The position numbers were made by a program, and so were the translations under genes. The notes beneath the pieces are model-generated. The model was not told where the DNA came from, ran no database searches, and worked only from the letters and a program-made list of their open reading frames with translations. Below, piece by piece: positions 9,527 through 18,353 of a DNA stretch of 56,373 bases. Positions within the stretch are counted from its first letter, which is position 1. Every line of letters begins with the position of its first letter. This DNA is from a virus. The DNA is taken from positions 1 to 56,373 of IMG/VR virus record IMGVR_UViG_3300029319_007099; one strand, 5' to 3'.

Positions 9527-9775
9527 ATGTACAAATATCAAAGCAAATGTAAGTTTAGAATGCTAACTACTATAGGAGATAAGATAGTAGAGATTAGACC
9601 TAAACAAATCATTGAGTCTTCTGTAAAGGTAGATAACCATTACTTGGTTCCTTTAACAAAGACAAGTGATGTTAATTATAAACCACAAAAGAAACAAGAA
9701 AAGAAGGATATAGATAATGCCAGATTACCAAGTAAACGAAAGAACGACCCCTCAGATACCTCGTCCCAAGCTTAA
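9527..9775 (+). CDS. Small hypothetical protein before gp13
   Basis: 82 residues, beginning about 10 bases after the terminator's T-run. There is no Shine-Dalgarno; the ATG is embedded in TATATAATG. The first half (LTTIGDKIVEIRPKQ...) looks like a small beta-rich domain and the second half is Lys-rich and disordered. The pattern 'LTT-x2-G-x-K followed by a short strand and a Pro' resembles the 58-residue protein at 11999-12175, so the two may be distant relatives. Its last 59 bases overlap the start of the gp13-like gene. Function unknown. Confidence 0.5.
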   Translation: MYKYQSKCKFRMLTTIGDKIVEIRPKQIIESSVKVDNHYLVPLTKTSDVNYKPQKKQEKKDIDNARLPSKRKNDPSDTSSQA

Positions 9776-10616
9776 CGGTTATGGAAGCAGCGATGGTATT
9801 TACGGTGGTGATGAGTTAACAGATTATGTCCAGGAAGGTGAGATAGACTCTCCCAATCTTAACAGGTTAACTCTTGAAGGCGCTACTGAATTTAGCAAGT
9901 TTGAAACAGTAATAAAAGACTATGTTTTAGGCATGTTAGGTTTTCCTATTGTTAGGGTTGAGCTAACAGACTTTCAACTAAAACAAACGGTACAAGAGGC
10001 GATAAACCGATTAAATTATCATGCCCCATTATGGAACCTACAGTATGCTTCCTTCGACGCCTCTGCTGGACAGAACATTTACGAGTTACCACTCTATATG
10101 ATTCAAAACTTAGAGTATGTGGCTTATAGAAAAACACTACTAACTATCGCTGCCCAGGCTGGGACATTAGAGATGGATTTCTTTATTAAGTATTTCCAAG
10201 ACAACTTCTTGTTCTCTAACATGCAGGTGGGAGAGTTCTACCTGTTACAACAAACCCTAGAGATGTATAGAAAGATACTAAGTGGCGATGGTGGGTTCAA
10301 CATTGTTGGTGGAAAATACCTACAAATATATCCATCCCCAGCGATAACCCCAGAGAGGGTCATCATTGAGTACAGAGCGGTAAATTCTGATACAATTTTA
10401 CCAGCATATCTTAACTGGGCTCAGAGATATGCGCTGGCTGTAGCCAAAGGTATTTTAGCTCAAATACGAGGTAAATTTGCTTCGGTTCCGTCTCCCGCTG
10501 GTGGGGCTACACTGAATGGAGCGCAGCTTGCACAGGAAAGCCAGCAAGAAAAAGAGGCTCTTATCCAAGAATTATTAAGTGAAATAGAGGAGCCACCTGC
10601 ATTTAGTACATTCTGA
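9717..10616 (+). CDS. 13: Neck protein (T4 gp13-like)
   Basis: 299 residues, near T4 gp13 (309). It contains the recognisable early segment with FKTVIKDYVLGMLGFP-type residues (YVLGMLGFPIVRVEL), an aromatic-rich middle (LPLYMIQNLEYVAYRK) and a helical end with RYALAVAKGILAQIRGKF. In T4, gp13 with gp14 completes the filled head and joins it to the tail. It is followed by gp14- and gp15-like genes through stop-start overlaps (TGATG, ATGA), the T4 order 13-14-15. AAGGA lies 8 nt before the ATG. The first ~45 residues are Gly/Pro-rich and probably flexible. Confidence 0.7.
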   Translation: MPDYQVNERTTPQIPRPKLNGYGSSDGIYGGDELTDYVQEGEIDSPNLNRLTLEGATEFSKFETVIKDYVLGMLGFPIVRVELTDFQLKQTVQEAINRLNYHAPLWNLQYASFDASAGQNIYELPLYMIQNLEYVAYRKTLLTIAAQAGTLEMDFFIKYFQDNFLFSNMQVGEFYLLQQTLEMYRKILSGDGGFNIVGGKYLQIYPSPAITPERVIIEYRAVNSDTILPAYLNWAQRYALAVAKGILAQIRGKFASVPSPAGGATLNGAQLAQESQQEKEALIQELLSEIEEPPAFSTF

Positions 10617-11188
10617 TGGTTAGAAAGAAAGAATTATTCGGTGTGACCACCCCGATGCCTCCTCTTCCTGAGGTTGACGCTAAAAGTAAACTGTCGTTTT
10701 TTGATCAAGAGAACGCCGATATAAACTTATTCAACCTTGTTGATGATGAGTTGATTCGCATAGCAGGTTCTGAGCTTCTGTATTACAAATACTATATTGA
10801 TCGAGACTACGATGAGGTGTATCTAGAGGACAGATCAAAAACCATCGCCACTGAGCCAATAGAAGTTCACGGACATTACGAACCTAAGCCTTTAGAGCAA
10901 AACTTAACTGAGTTTGGTTTGCAATTAACGAATGATCAGTTGTTTGTATTCAACAAATCTTACATAACTCAAATGATTTCTCGCGTACCTCAAGCGGGTG
11001 ATGTAATAAAACCAAAATTTCAAAACCAAAGATATGAAATCTTTGAGGTGCAAGAAGATAGCTTTCAAATATATGGCGTATACCACATTGTCTGTGCTGC
11101 TAAACTTCTTCGTGGTAGCGAGGACATTGTTGATGAGCATCTTACCAAAAAAAGTGAGGATGTTGGAGGCTACCTAGACTTACAATGA
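10616..11188 (+). CDS. 14: Neck protein (T4 gp14-like)
   Basis: 190 residues, shorter than T4 gp14 (256). Similar in pattern to gp14: an early tyrosine-rich helix/strand (SELLYYKYYIDRDYDEVYLEDRS), an FGLQL...D-Q segment, then a loop with the 'VPQAGDVIKPKFQNQRYEIFEVQEDSFQIYG'-type turn, which parallels gp14's 'P-x-x-GD-x-I ... FEI-x-VE ... FY-x-x-G'. gp14 sits with gp13 at the head-tail connector. The position between gp13 and gp15 homologues supports the call. TGATG joins it to the previous gene and ATGA to the next. Confidence 0.65.
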   Translation: MVRKKELFGVTTPMPPLPEVDAKSKLSFFDQENADINLFNLVDDELIRIAGSELLYYKYYIDRDYDEVYLEDRSKTIATEPIEVHGHYEPKPLEQNLTEFGLQLTNDQLFVFNKSYITQMISRVPQAGDVIKPKFQNQRYEIFEVQEDSFQIYGVYHIVCAAKLLRGSEDIVDEHLTKKSEDVGGYLDLQ

Positions 11189-11940
11189 CTGAAACAAATA
11201 TAAGAACTAGAACAACAGAGGAGGCTTTTACTTTAACCGATGGTAATGCTTCTAGTATGGCTGATTTCAAGGGATCATCCAGGACTGGGCAGCAGTATCT
11301 GTTGAATCTGATCTCTCAAATGTCTAAGAAAAGTGTTGTGCCAATCAACGCTTACAAAGAGATAGTTAGATTTTTAATAGCAAACTTTGATAAGTTAGTT
11401 TATCTTAACAATGATTTAGAAAAGGTTGAAGTAAAATGTAGGTATGGAAATCCAGAGAGAACGATAGCTATGTTAAATGAGCATGATAATATAGTTGTTC
11501 CACTTATTACAATATCTCAAAACTCAGTCGTTGAGGCAGACACTAGAAGAAGAAACAGCACTTTATTGCTTCAGAGAACTTCTTGGAATGAAGAAACGCA
11601 AAGAGCAGAAAGGATAGTTAGTTTTTGTGATCGGCCTGTAACTTTGCAGTATAATTTAAATATTTGGTGTAAGTACATGGAGGATTTAGACCAACTAGCA
11701 CAGCAAGTTAGATTAGCTTTCAACCCATCTATACCTCTAACCACAGAGTTCTCAAAAGATAGCCAAGCATTTCTAGCTCAAGAAGCTAACAACTACTCTT
11801 TTGCCTTGGCTGATAGAGAAGATAGAATTTTACAAAAAACATTTACCATATCTGTAGAGACATATATTAAGAGTCCTCAATACAAAATAACATCTACAGG
11901 TAAGATAGAAGAGGTTAACGCAGAAATAACCGTGCTCTGA
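11185..11940 (+). CDS. 15: Tail completion / sheath terminator protein (T4 gp15-like)
   Basis: 251 residues (T4 gp15, 272). The core pattern matches gp15: a strand with charged repeats giving VVPLITISQNSVV, the strand-turn 'RPVTLQYNLNIWCKYMEDLDQLAQQVRLAFNPSI' near residues 150-185, and 'LQKTFTISVETYIKSP' near the C-terminus. In T4, gp15 forms a hexameric ring that caps the finished tail tube and sheath and docks to the neck. The first 40 residues are polar and probably flexible. It overlaps the gp14-like stop by four bases. A hairpin with a late-promoter-like core follows in the gap. Confidence 0.7.
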   Translation: MTETNIRTRTTEEAFTLTDGNASSMADFKGSSRTGQQYLLNLISQMSKKSVVPINAYKEIVRFLIANFDKLVYLNNDLEKVEVKCRYGNPERTIAMLNEHDNIVVPLITISQNSVVEADTRRRNSTLLLQRTSWNEETQRAERIVSFCDRPVTLQYNLNIWCKYMEDLDQLAQQVRLAFNPSIPLTTEFSKDSQAFLAQEANNYSFALADREDRILQKTFTISVETYIKSPQYKITSTGKIEEVNAEITVL

Positions 11941-11970
11941 TTGGATAATTTTTTCCAAAAAGCCTTTCGT

Positions 11971-11993
11971 AACCTCTAAATACATTAGAGGTT
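11971..11993 (+). promoter_or_regulatory. Hairpin containing late-promoter-like CTAAATACATT
   Basis: An 8-bp perfect inverted repeat (AACCTCTA / TAGAGGTT, 7-nt spacer) spans CTCTAAATACATT, close to the T4 late element TATAAATACTATT. The right arm also supplies AGAGG, the ribosome site for the TTG start at 11999. This could combine a late promoter with a translational control hairpin, or be a weak processing or terminator structure; there is no T-run. Confidence 0.45.
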
Positions 11994-11998
11994 AAATC

Positions 11999-12175
11999 TT
12001 GAAATCCATTAAGAATGATTCATTACAAAGGTTAGAGCTTTATCTGACCACAAAAAAGGGAACCAAAAGAATATGGTTGATGCCTAGAGAAACAGTAGTG
12101 GTCCCCAGTTATTACCTAACAAAGCAGATAACTAATCTTGCAGAGAGAAGAATTCTTACGGTCAAGAGTGCATAG
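11999..12175 (+). CDS. Small protein before tail sheath, TTG start
   Basis: A 58-residue frame from TTG 11999 to TAG 12173-12175. The TTG has AGAGG 8 nt upstream, and the frame fills most of the gap between gp15 and gp18. The sequence is basic with alternating hydrophobics (LELYLTTKKGTKRIWLMPRE) and a helical end. The beta-strand-turn pattern resembles the first half of the protein at 9527-9775. Both sit among neck/tail genes, so they may be small virion or assembly proteins. No family recognised. The absence of an ATG makes it easy to miss. Confidence 0.5.
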   Translation: MKSIKNDSLQRLELYLTTKKGTKRIWLMPRETVVVPSYYLTKQITNLAERRILTVKSA

Positions 12176-12186
12176 AGGAATAAATT

Positions 12187-14463
12187 ATGGCAAATTTCGT
12201 TAGTCCAGGTGTTTATGTTGTAGAAAGAGATATCAGTGATTACACCCCAGCGGTTAATCCTACTGTGGTTGGTTTAGTTGGCTTTGCTTCTAAAGGTGAG
12301 CCAAACAAAGCAAAGCTTATCACTAGCCAAGAAAACTTAGTTAAAGAGTTCGGTAGACCCATCGAAGTTCTTCCTGGTCAGGCTATTGAAGGCGCTTTAG
12401 AGATACTTGAAACATGTAACCAGCTTTACTTTGTTCGCGCACTAGATTCAGCTACAGCCTCTGATGCCAGTGCAATGATTGATATGGGCGCTTGCCCTGC
12501 TTTGGGAGTGTCTTCCGCAGGTTTAGGTGTAACGAGTAGTATTTACCTTCGAGTTCAGGTAACTAACAATGAAGGAACTAACCAGTTCGATACAGCAAAA
12601 GTTTACTCAGTTCTAGCTGGAACCTCTTACGGTGCTGGGACTGCTGCTACAACACAAGCTCAAGCTATGGCGTCTGTGTTAGGAGCAGCCTTGGACACCA
12701 CAAAAGTAGGTTCCTACTTGACTGCTTCAGGCACTGATACCACAATCCCTGAGGTTGTAGGTAATTATATCGTCGGAAACTTTGCGGGATCAGGCGCAAC
12801 TTTAACTGTTGAAGCGTTTGGAGATTCTGCTTTAACAGAAAGATCTCCCATTCTTTATCCCTTAGATCTCAGTGGAAATGCTAGTGGTGTTTCAGGCGTT
12901 ATTCCTGCAAATGCGACAATTGGTTTAGGTGTTGGTGATGGCGCAGGTGTTGCACCTATGAACTCATATGCAAACTCAGGTATCGGAGGTCCTTCTGGTC
13001 CAGGATTCGTTTCAGCAGTTGTTAGAGGTGTGAGCTTTGTAAATGGTTCTGGAACAAATGGTCTAGGTTACTTAGCACAATCAATCTATGAGGGTGCAGG
13101 TTACAACACCTCAACCTTAACTGATGGCACTGTCTTAGGTAACTCAATTACAGTTAAGGACTTGGGTAGCTTTAATAACACTATTCAAGTAAATGAAGAG
13201 GGTGTCGCATTAGAAAACTTCAAAGTATCCTTACTAAACTCAGGCAACTTTGTAGAAGATGTGATTAACACAGGAGAGACAAACCTTACATCTAACATCA
13301 TTAAAGGTAACCTATACTCAGAAGGTGTTGATCTTGCAACTATCACTAAGTTTGGAAACTACACTGATAAATTAGCAAACCTAGGGACTCTTGGGGTTGT
13401 TAGAGGATCTAAAGGTGCCATGACAGTTAACCGTGGAGGTGCTGTAGCAAGTGATACTTCTGCTGCTGAATTAAATACAGACGGAAGGTACATGGATTCA
13501 AGATTCAACAAGTTTATCGCTGGCACTTACAGCATGTTTGATGGTGACAACGGTACTGGCGCTGATTCTGACGCAGAGACCACTGCCTTAATAGGCACCA
13601 CTTCGCCAAGCAGATCAGGAATGCAGGTGTTAGATGATGATCTTGTCCCTGTCACCCTTGCCGCTGTCCCAGGGATTACTACTGCGGCAGTTCAGAACGC
13701 TTTAATCACTCTAGCAGAAGCCACTGGAGACTTCTTAGCAGTATTCGGAGCACCTCACGGTGTTGGAAATGTTGGGGATGCAATTGATTACAGTAATGGT
13801 TTAACTACTTACAGATCAACACCCTTTAACAGTTCTTACGCTGCTCTCTACTTCCCACATGTTAAGGTTTTCCAAACCTTCTTAGGGAAGGATATCTTCT
13901 TAGACCCAGCAATCTTTGCAATCAGGCAGATGGGCTTTACTGATACTGTGGCAGACTTATGGTTCGCACCAGCAGGATTCCAAAGAGGTAGATTGACGAA
14001 GCCTACAGAGGTTGAGGTTTCCATCAATAGAGGAGATAGAGACGCCATGTACAGTGGTGGAAATGCGGTCAACCCCATCGTTAATTTTGCAGGACAAGGC
14101 ATTACAATCTTCGGTCAAAGAACCACACAAAGAGAGCCTACCGCTCTTGACAGAATCAATGTTAGAAGATTGATGATCTTTGTGAAACGAGTTATTGAGG
14201 CAGCAACAAGACGATTTATTTTCGAGCCCAATGATCCTGTTACTCAAGAAGCAATTACTAACCTTCTTAAACCATTGTTCCAAGACATCAAGCAACGCAG
14301 AGGTATCACTGATTTTAAGGTTATCTGTGATGAGACAGTAAATACCCCTGTGAGAGTTGATAGAAACGAACTCTGGTGCAAGGTAATAATTAAGCCCACT
14401 AAGGCGGCTGAGATCTTAGTATTCGAGTTGAATATCACAAATCAATCCGCAAAGGTAAGCTAA
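12187..14463 (+). CDS. 18: Contractile tail sheath protein (T4 gp18 family)
   Basis: 758 residues (T4 gp18, 659). The N-terminus MANFVSPGVYVVERDISDYTP is the standard sheath opening, and the C-terminal third carries the most conserved sheath core: the 'DLWFAPAGFQRG' segment, 'NPIVNFAGQGITIFGQRTTQ', and 'ALDRINVRRLMIFVKRVIEAATR' leading to the 'FEPND' helix. Gly/Ser/Thr-rich insertions in the middle (about residues 90-300) explain the extra length and probably face outward. The sheath contracts to drive the tube through the host envelope. GAGG about 8 nt before the ATG. The tube gene follows after 17 bases. Confidence 0.95.
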   Translation: MANFVSPGVYVVERDISDYTPAVNPTVVGLVGFASKGEPNKAKLITSQENLVKEFGRPIEVLPGQAIEGALEILETCNQLYFVRALDSATASDASAMIDMGACPALGVSSAGLGVTSSIYLRVQVTNNEGTNQFDTAKVYSVLAGTSYGAGTAATTQAQAMASVLGAALDTTKVGSYLTASGTDTTIPEVVGNYIVGNFAGSGATLTVEAFGDSALTERSPILYPLDLSGNASGVSGVIPANATIGLGVGDGAGVAPMNSYANSGIGGPSGPGFVSAVVRGVSFVNGSGTNGLGYLAQSIYEGAGYNTSTLTDGTVLGNSITVKDLGSFNNTIQVNEEGVALENFKVSLLNSGNFVEDVINTGETNLTSNIIKGNLYSEGVDLATITKFGNYTDKLANLGTLGVVRGSKGAMTVNRGGAVASDTSAAELNTDGRYMDSRFNKFIAGTYSMFDGDNGTGADSDAETTALIGTTSPSRSGMQVLDDDLVPVTLAAVPGITTAAVQNALITLAEATGDFLAVFGAPHGVGNVGDAIDYSNGLTTYRSTPFNSSYAALYFPHVKVFQTFLGKDIFLDPAIFAIRQMGFTDTVADLWFAPAGFQRGRLTKPTEVEVSINRGDRDAMYSGGNAVNPIVNFAGQGITIFGQRTTQREPTALDRINVRRLMIFVKRVIEAATRRFIFEPNDPVTQEAITNLLKPLFQDIKQRRGITDFKVICDETVNTPVRVDRNELWCKVIIKPTKAAEILVFELNITNQSAKVS

Positions 14464-14480
14464 CCAAGGAAAAATAAGAT

Positions 14481-15107
14481 ATGGCATACAAACAATATTT
14501 CGCAGGAACAGACCCTATCGTAAATAGAGGTATCACTGAGCGTGATGATGTTCCTAACATTTCAACTGATCTAGATTCAGTAAGAGCTTATCAATGGGAA
14601 GTTAACTTCTTTTTTGATAAGCAAGGCGCGGGGGACGGTGCTACTCTAAACGGTAGCCAAAAGCCTTTGACCCTTGCAGCAAAGCAAGTAAACGGTATTG
14701 GAATGACAGTTGAAGACATTGAAGTTAACAGAGTTAACGACAAGGTGTACTATCCTGGCAGAGCCAGCATGGAAGAGGCTGTTGTTACTTTCGATAACTT
14801 GTCCAGAACTAAGGTTGACCGTGTTTTATATGAGTTATTTGGTAAAACATATGACCCTAGGAACGGTCAAATGGGCGACATTGGAAGAGGCACAGCCAGT
14901 AAAGGTAAGATTGAACTTGTTCAGTTACAACCTAATGGTGAGCCTCGAAATGTAATAGTCCTCATGGGTGCATATCCCAAGGCACTTACACATGGTGAGT
15001 ACAACTATAGCACTAATGAATTTCATACTCTTGAAATGACCTTCCGCTATGATTACTTCATCAATACTAATGATGCTGAGGGCGAAATTAGAACAACCAT
15101 CGCATAA
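14481..15107 (+). CDS. 19: Tail tube protein (T4 gp19 family)
   Basis: 208 residues, longer than T4 gp19 (163). The conserved core is visible: DSVRAYQWEVNFFF near 30-45, the 'Y(Y)PGRASMEEAVVTFDN' segment, and the closing 'EFHTLEMTFRYDYF' strand. These build the hexameric ring that stacks into the rigid tube inside the sheath. The extra length lies in the first 30 residues and in a loop near 45-65. It directly follows the sheath gene, as in T4, with AAGGA 10 nt upstream, and is closed by a terminator 20 bases downstream. In T4 the next gene is the portal; here it is not. Confidence 0.92.
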   Translation: MAYKQYFAGTDPIVNRGITERDDVPNISTDLDSVRAYQWEVNFFFDKQGAGDGATLNGSQKPLTLAAKQVNGIGMTVEDIEVNRVNDKVYYPGRASMEEAVVTFDNLSRTKVDRVLYELFGKTYDPRNGQMGDIGRGTASKGKIELVQLQPNGEPRNVIVLMGAYPKALTHGEYNYSTNEFHTLEMTFRYDYFINTNDAEGEIRTTIA

Positions 15108-15126
15108 AGCATAAAGTCAAATTTAA

Positions 15127-15164
15127 AAACCCAACTCGTTTGGACGCGGGTTGGGTTTATTTTT
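15127..15164 (+). terminator. Rho-independent terminator after tail tube gene
   Basis: A 12-bp stem (AAACCCAACTCG with CGGGTTGGGTTT, one G-U pair) with loop TTTGGACG is followed by ATTTTTTA. It ends the neck-tail transcript just before a TATAAT box and the next gene. Confidence 0.9.
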
Positions 15165-15179
15165 TAGCTATGATATAAT
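15151..15179 (+). promoter_or_regulatory. TTGGGT-17-TATAAT promoter-like site abutting a start codon
   Basis: TTGGGT (15151-15156, in the terminator arm) is 17 nt from TATAAT (15174-15179), which is preceded by TGA (extended -10 form). The ATG at 15180 follows the box with no spacer, so a normal transcription start would fall inside codon 3. Either the promoter is not used to express this ATG, or initiation is unusual. Confidence 0.4.
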
Positions 15180-17741
15180 ATGGATTACTTCAACGAATTA
15201 CTGGAAAGCTATTCTAGATTAAAGAAACGGAAGCTGGTTTTGTTAGAACAAGAACCATCTGCCAAAGAAAAGAAGGCTGAACAGGATGCAGGAGGGCGAG
15301 AGAAGGCTGAGGCCTTCTTTAATGCCGCTGACAATGAGAGAGTTGTAGCTAATTTACAAGCTATGGATGCAAAGAAAGCTCCTTATGCATACAAAGGAGA
15401 CTTCAAAGGCAGATTAGTTACTAAAATTACAGGAGGACCTTTAGGTAATCGCACTATAAATGGAGCCACATTCCAAGAAATGGAATCTACTTATCCTGAA
15501 CAAACTACAAAACTAGTTAACTACTTCGCAGACAACCAAGAACCCGATGAGATCACTTCTATGTTGCAAGGGGTGGGTCTTGAGGCTGCCCTTAATCGGG
15601 TGGGCAATCAGTTAGAAGACGCTGCTCCTGGTATGGAAGCGGGTATTTTAGAAAGTATCAAAGGTAAGTTGCTTACATCTTTACAAAAAGCCAACAGCCT
15701 TGTTTTGGTGGCGAGAGAGTTAGGAGTAAAAGAGAACTGGGCTGGTTGGAGCAAAGAAACAGAGAGCTATAGAGGACAGGCTGAAGGTGATGATAGTCCT
15801 GACAAGACAGGCACGGTAGGATCTTACATTTCAGGTGGGGCACCACAGAGTCTTGAGAGACAAATGGCTCAAGGAAAATTAGGAATGATCACTGAAGAAG
15901 AAGGTTTGGTTTTACAGGACATGGTTTCCGATCCCACTTTAATTCAAGGTGCTGTAGATTCAATGAATGCATTACTTTCCTTTGGTGATTCAGAAATAGA
16001 AGATAAGGACGAAAAGTGTGCCTCTTTAGGCAGTCGCGTTAGAAGTAAAGGCAAAAAATTAGTTTTACATAATCGGGGTAATATGGATGAGGGTGTGGTT
16101 ATATCTAGAAACCAGTTCTTAGAGTTTGCTATCAAACAGGCTAGGGAACGGTGTGATAATCCTGGCGTGATTCCAGAGATCCCTAAGGGTATTTATACAC
16201 CGCAAGAATTAAATGATGCTAGAGGCAAAGGACTAGAGACTGCTTTCGTAGCTGTTTCTTTTTACGATAGCTTAAGATCCTTAGATGATTCCACCAAAAA
16301 GAAAAAGCTCTTAAAAGATTTCGCTAAGTATGTAACTCAAGAATTGCTACTAGACCAAAGAAAGTTTGATGCTGCAAATAGATGGGCAGTAGAGACTGAG
16401 CGTAATAAGAATGCAACAGACTTGCGGGGATCTTTTGTTAGCGATATGCTTTTGGAGCTAGGAAAACAAACAAACACTCCAGCTAAACTTATAGGCTTTT
16501 TACAACGAGCCCATGAGATGGAGGCTGTAGTGGTTAATAAAATTAAACCAGAATTCAGTATCCCCCTAGGAAAAAAGACAGGTGCTGGTATAGCAGATGA
16601 TATGGGTTACCTGTATAGAGATGAAAAGTCTGCACAAAATGCAGCTAATGAACTAGGCTTAGAGAGGGGAGAGACTGTCCTCACCACTACCGTTGAAGAA
16701 CTTAAAAAAGAAAGCCCTGAAATGGCTGAGTTATACCAAGAAAGGTATGATTTATCTGACGATCAGCAGGTATATGTTGTTGGTAGTGGAGTAAAGTCTT
16801 ACTTTGATGAAGGGTCGGTAAAAGCAGGTGAGAACAACAGTTACGAAAGAAGATCAGGCTTGGTAAATGGCACTGATACACAAAGTGTCGCAGAGGGATT
16901 CCAAGAGGTTACTATGAAAAGACTTGGTTTTAACGATGCTGATTTGTCGGATGTTAGGTCTTACCAAGCTGAGTTAGATAATATTTACGACACTATGGGT
17001 AGTATTTTACCTGAGGACTCCACCGTTCTTGTTGATGCTGAGGGCAACAGAAGGCCTATTGATTTCAAAACCACTGTTGAGATTCTAGACACTAGAATTG
17101 CGGGGTTATCATTAGATGACGCTGCCAGAAATAGACTGAAGATGCTAGTACAGAACCAGGATGGAACTAAAATAAACTTAAGTGATAAGATCGAAAGGCT
17201 TGACCTACGAGAAAACTTAGGAAGGTTGTTATTAAATGCAAAACAATCTAATGATTGTAAAGAGAGAGACTCATCTGGTCAGCTAACAGAGAAAGCCATG
17301 AGAGCCAGGAAGAATCTAGCTTATACTTGTCACATGATTGGAGGAGTAAAATTAGACAGTGCCATGAATAGGAAAACTCTAAACAGTAACAATGTTAGGG
17401 TTGGTTCCCATATGGCTCCAATCAATGAGGCAACCAAAGGTATTTTAGATCCTGACTCTGGGTTTGAGGTTGATATTGCATCCACAGGCAACACTTTATC
17501 CTTAAGGCGACAAGGTGTGGGCGGGATATCCTTAGGAACTGAGCGCACTAGAGGGGCTGATAGAGTTCCTAGAACCAGAAGCTTAGTAAGTGTTAGCAGT
17601 GAAAGCCAGAAAGATTCTGCAACTATAAATGAGACTATTAGTGTAAGACAAAAAGGCTCCGAGAATGTTCAAGATAGCTTAATGATTAACTTTTTAAGAG
17701 GTCAAGCAAAGCTACTTGAACAATTATTAGCTAACAGTTGA
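15180..17741 (+). CDS. Large putative internal head protein with capsid-targeting-like leader
   Basis: 853 residues, no enzyme motif recognised; mostly helical, charged and Gly/Ser-containing. The N-terminus MDYFNELLESYSRL...LVLLE resembles capsid-targeting leaders of T4 internal proteins and Alt (short amphipathic helix starting M-x2-(F/Y)-x-E(F/L)), and L-L-E at 21-23 fits the gp21 cleavage rule (L/I)-x-E. I infer a protein packed in the head and perhaps injected. It directly follows the tail tube terminator and converges with the nuclease gene, overlapping it by 11 bases. No Shine-Dalgarno; TATAAT abuts the ATG. Alternative: an unrelated structural or tape-like protein. Confidence 0.45.
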   Translation: MDYFNELLESYSRLKKRKLVLLEQEPSAKEKKAEQDAGGREKAEAFFNAADNERVVANLQAMDAKKAPYAYKGDFKGRLVTKITGGPLGNRTINGATFQEMESTYPEQTTKLVNYFADNQEPDEITSMLQGVGLEAALNRVGNQLEDAAPGMEAGILESIKGKLLTSLQKANSLVLVARELGVKENWAGWSKETESYRGQAEGDDSPDKTGTVGSYISGGAPQSLERQMAQGKLGMITEEEGLVLQDMVSDPTLIQGAVDSMNALLSFGDSEIEDKDEKCASLGSRVRSKGKKLVLHNRGNMDEGVVISRNQFLEFAIKQARERCDNPGVIPEIPKGIYTPQELNDARGKGLETAFVAVSFYDSLRSLDDSTKKKKLLKDFAKYVTQELLLDQRKFDAANRWAVETERNKNATDLRGSFVSDMLLELGKQTNTPAKLIGFLQRAHEMEAVVVNKIKPEFSIPLGKKTGAGIADDMGYLYRDEKSAQNAANELGLERGETVLTTTVEELKKESPEMAELYQERYDLSDDQQVYVVGSGVKSYFDEGSVKAGENNSYERRSGLVNGTDTQSVAEGFQEVTMKRLGFNDADLSDVRSYQAELDNIYDTMGSILPEDSTVLVDAEGNRRPIDFKTTVEILDTRIAGLSLDDAARNRLKMLVQNQDGTKINLSDKIERLDLRENLGRLLLNAKQSNDCKERDSSGQLTEKAMRARKNLAYTCHMIGGVKLDSAMNRKTLNSNNVRVGSHMAPINEATKGILDPDSGFEVDIASTGNTLSLRRQGVGGISLGTERTRGADRVPRTRSLVSVSSESQKDSATINETISVRQKGSENVQDSLMINFLRGQAKLLEQLLANS

Positions 17742-18264
17742 ACCATTTTTCTTTATAGTCATCTATAATATCTTTTAATTTATAAATACTATAAGTGTTT
17801 GCTGTTAATGTTTGTTTATCATCCTTAAATATTGTAATAGAAGGAATTAATGTAGTAAACATATCTTTATAAGTAATTACTAATATATCTTTTCTATCTT
17901 GTTTATATATGATCATAGGCACTTTGCTCATTTTTTTTGCATCTTTTTCACATTGTTCTATGAACTGCCATATCTTTGAATTATAATCTAACAAACTGTA
18001 GATTGTTTGGTCGTTGTAGCCCTTTTTACACTCAATACAAAACTTGAAGTTTAGTGGTGTAATTAGGTCCCCTGCGACTGTAATGTGTTCAGGAAGCTCA
18101 TGGGTGGTGGCGAAAGCGCCGCTGCCAGGAGTCCGACTGAATTCTTTGGTACTAAACTGTTCGTTAAGCATCTTAGCTATTTGTCGCTCAAAAGCACCAC
18201 CTTTAGCTTTGCTGTTAACTCGTTTAGGCTTTTTTAACTTTTCTAAATTAATTTTGTCCCTCAT
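17731..18264 (-). CDS. PD-(D/E)XK nuclease, Holliday-junction-resolvase-like
   Basis: 177 residues on the minus strand. The core is an early helix with KGGAFERQIAKML (Glu near residue 26), then RTPGSGAF, and the catalytic pair in AGDL...FCIECKK (Asp, then E-x-K), which is the PD-(D/E)XK arrangement of archaeal-type resolvases and related phage nucleases. T4 resolves branched DNA before packaging with an unrelated enzyme (gp49), so this could be its functional replacement. Start ATG at 18264 with TATAAT five bases upstream and no clear Shine-Dalgarno. Its end overlaps the convergent large gene by 11 bases. A TATAAATACTAT sequence runs antisense inside it. Confidence 0.65.
   Translation of the reverse strand: MRDKINLEKLKKPKRVNSKAKGGAFERQIAKMLNEQFSTKEFSRTPGSGAFATTHELPEHITVAGDLITPLNFKFCIECKKGYNDQTIYSLLDYNSKIWQFIEQCEKDAKKMSKVPMIIYKQDRKDILVITYKDMFTTLIPSITIFKDDKQTLTANTYSIYKLKDIIDDYKEKWFNC
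17781..17793 (+). promoter_or_regulatory. Exact T4-type late promoter sequence inside the nuclease gene, antisense
   Basis: TATAAATACTATA on the plus strand matches the T4 late consensus TATAAATACTAT. It lies within the minus-strand nuclease gene and points toward 18354. If used it would produce late antisense RNA over that gene and read into the following plus-strand genes. It could also be chance in AT-rich coding sequence. Confidence 0.3.
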
Positions 18265-18269
18265 GTACT

Positions 18270-18275
18270 ATTATA
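18270..18275 (-). promoter_or_regulatory. -10 box five bases before the nuclease start codon
   Basis: On the minus strand TATAAT is followed by AGTAC and the ATG. A transcription start 6-7 nt after the box would be at the start codon, giving a leaderless message. No matching -35 is seen at 16-18 nt. Confidence 0.4.
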
Positions 18276-18353
18276 CCTTGAGTTATGAAAGAAAAATTGG
18301 TTTTAAATTTTGAGTCTTGGAATATTAAACAAATAAACAGGAGTAAAGACCGT

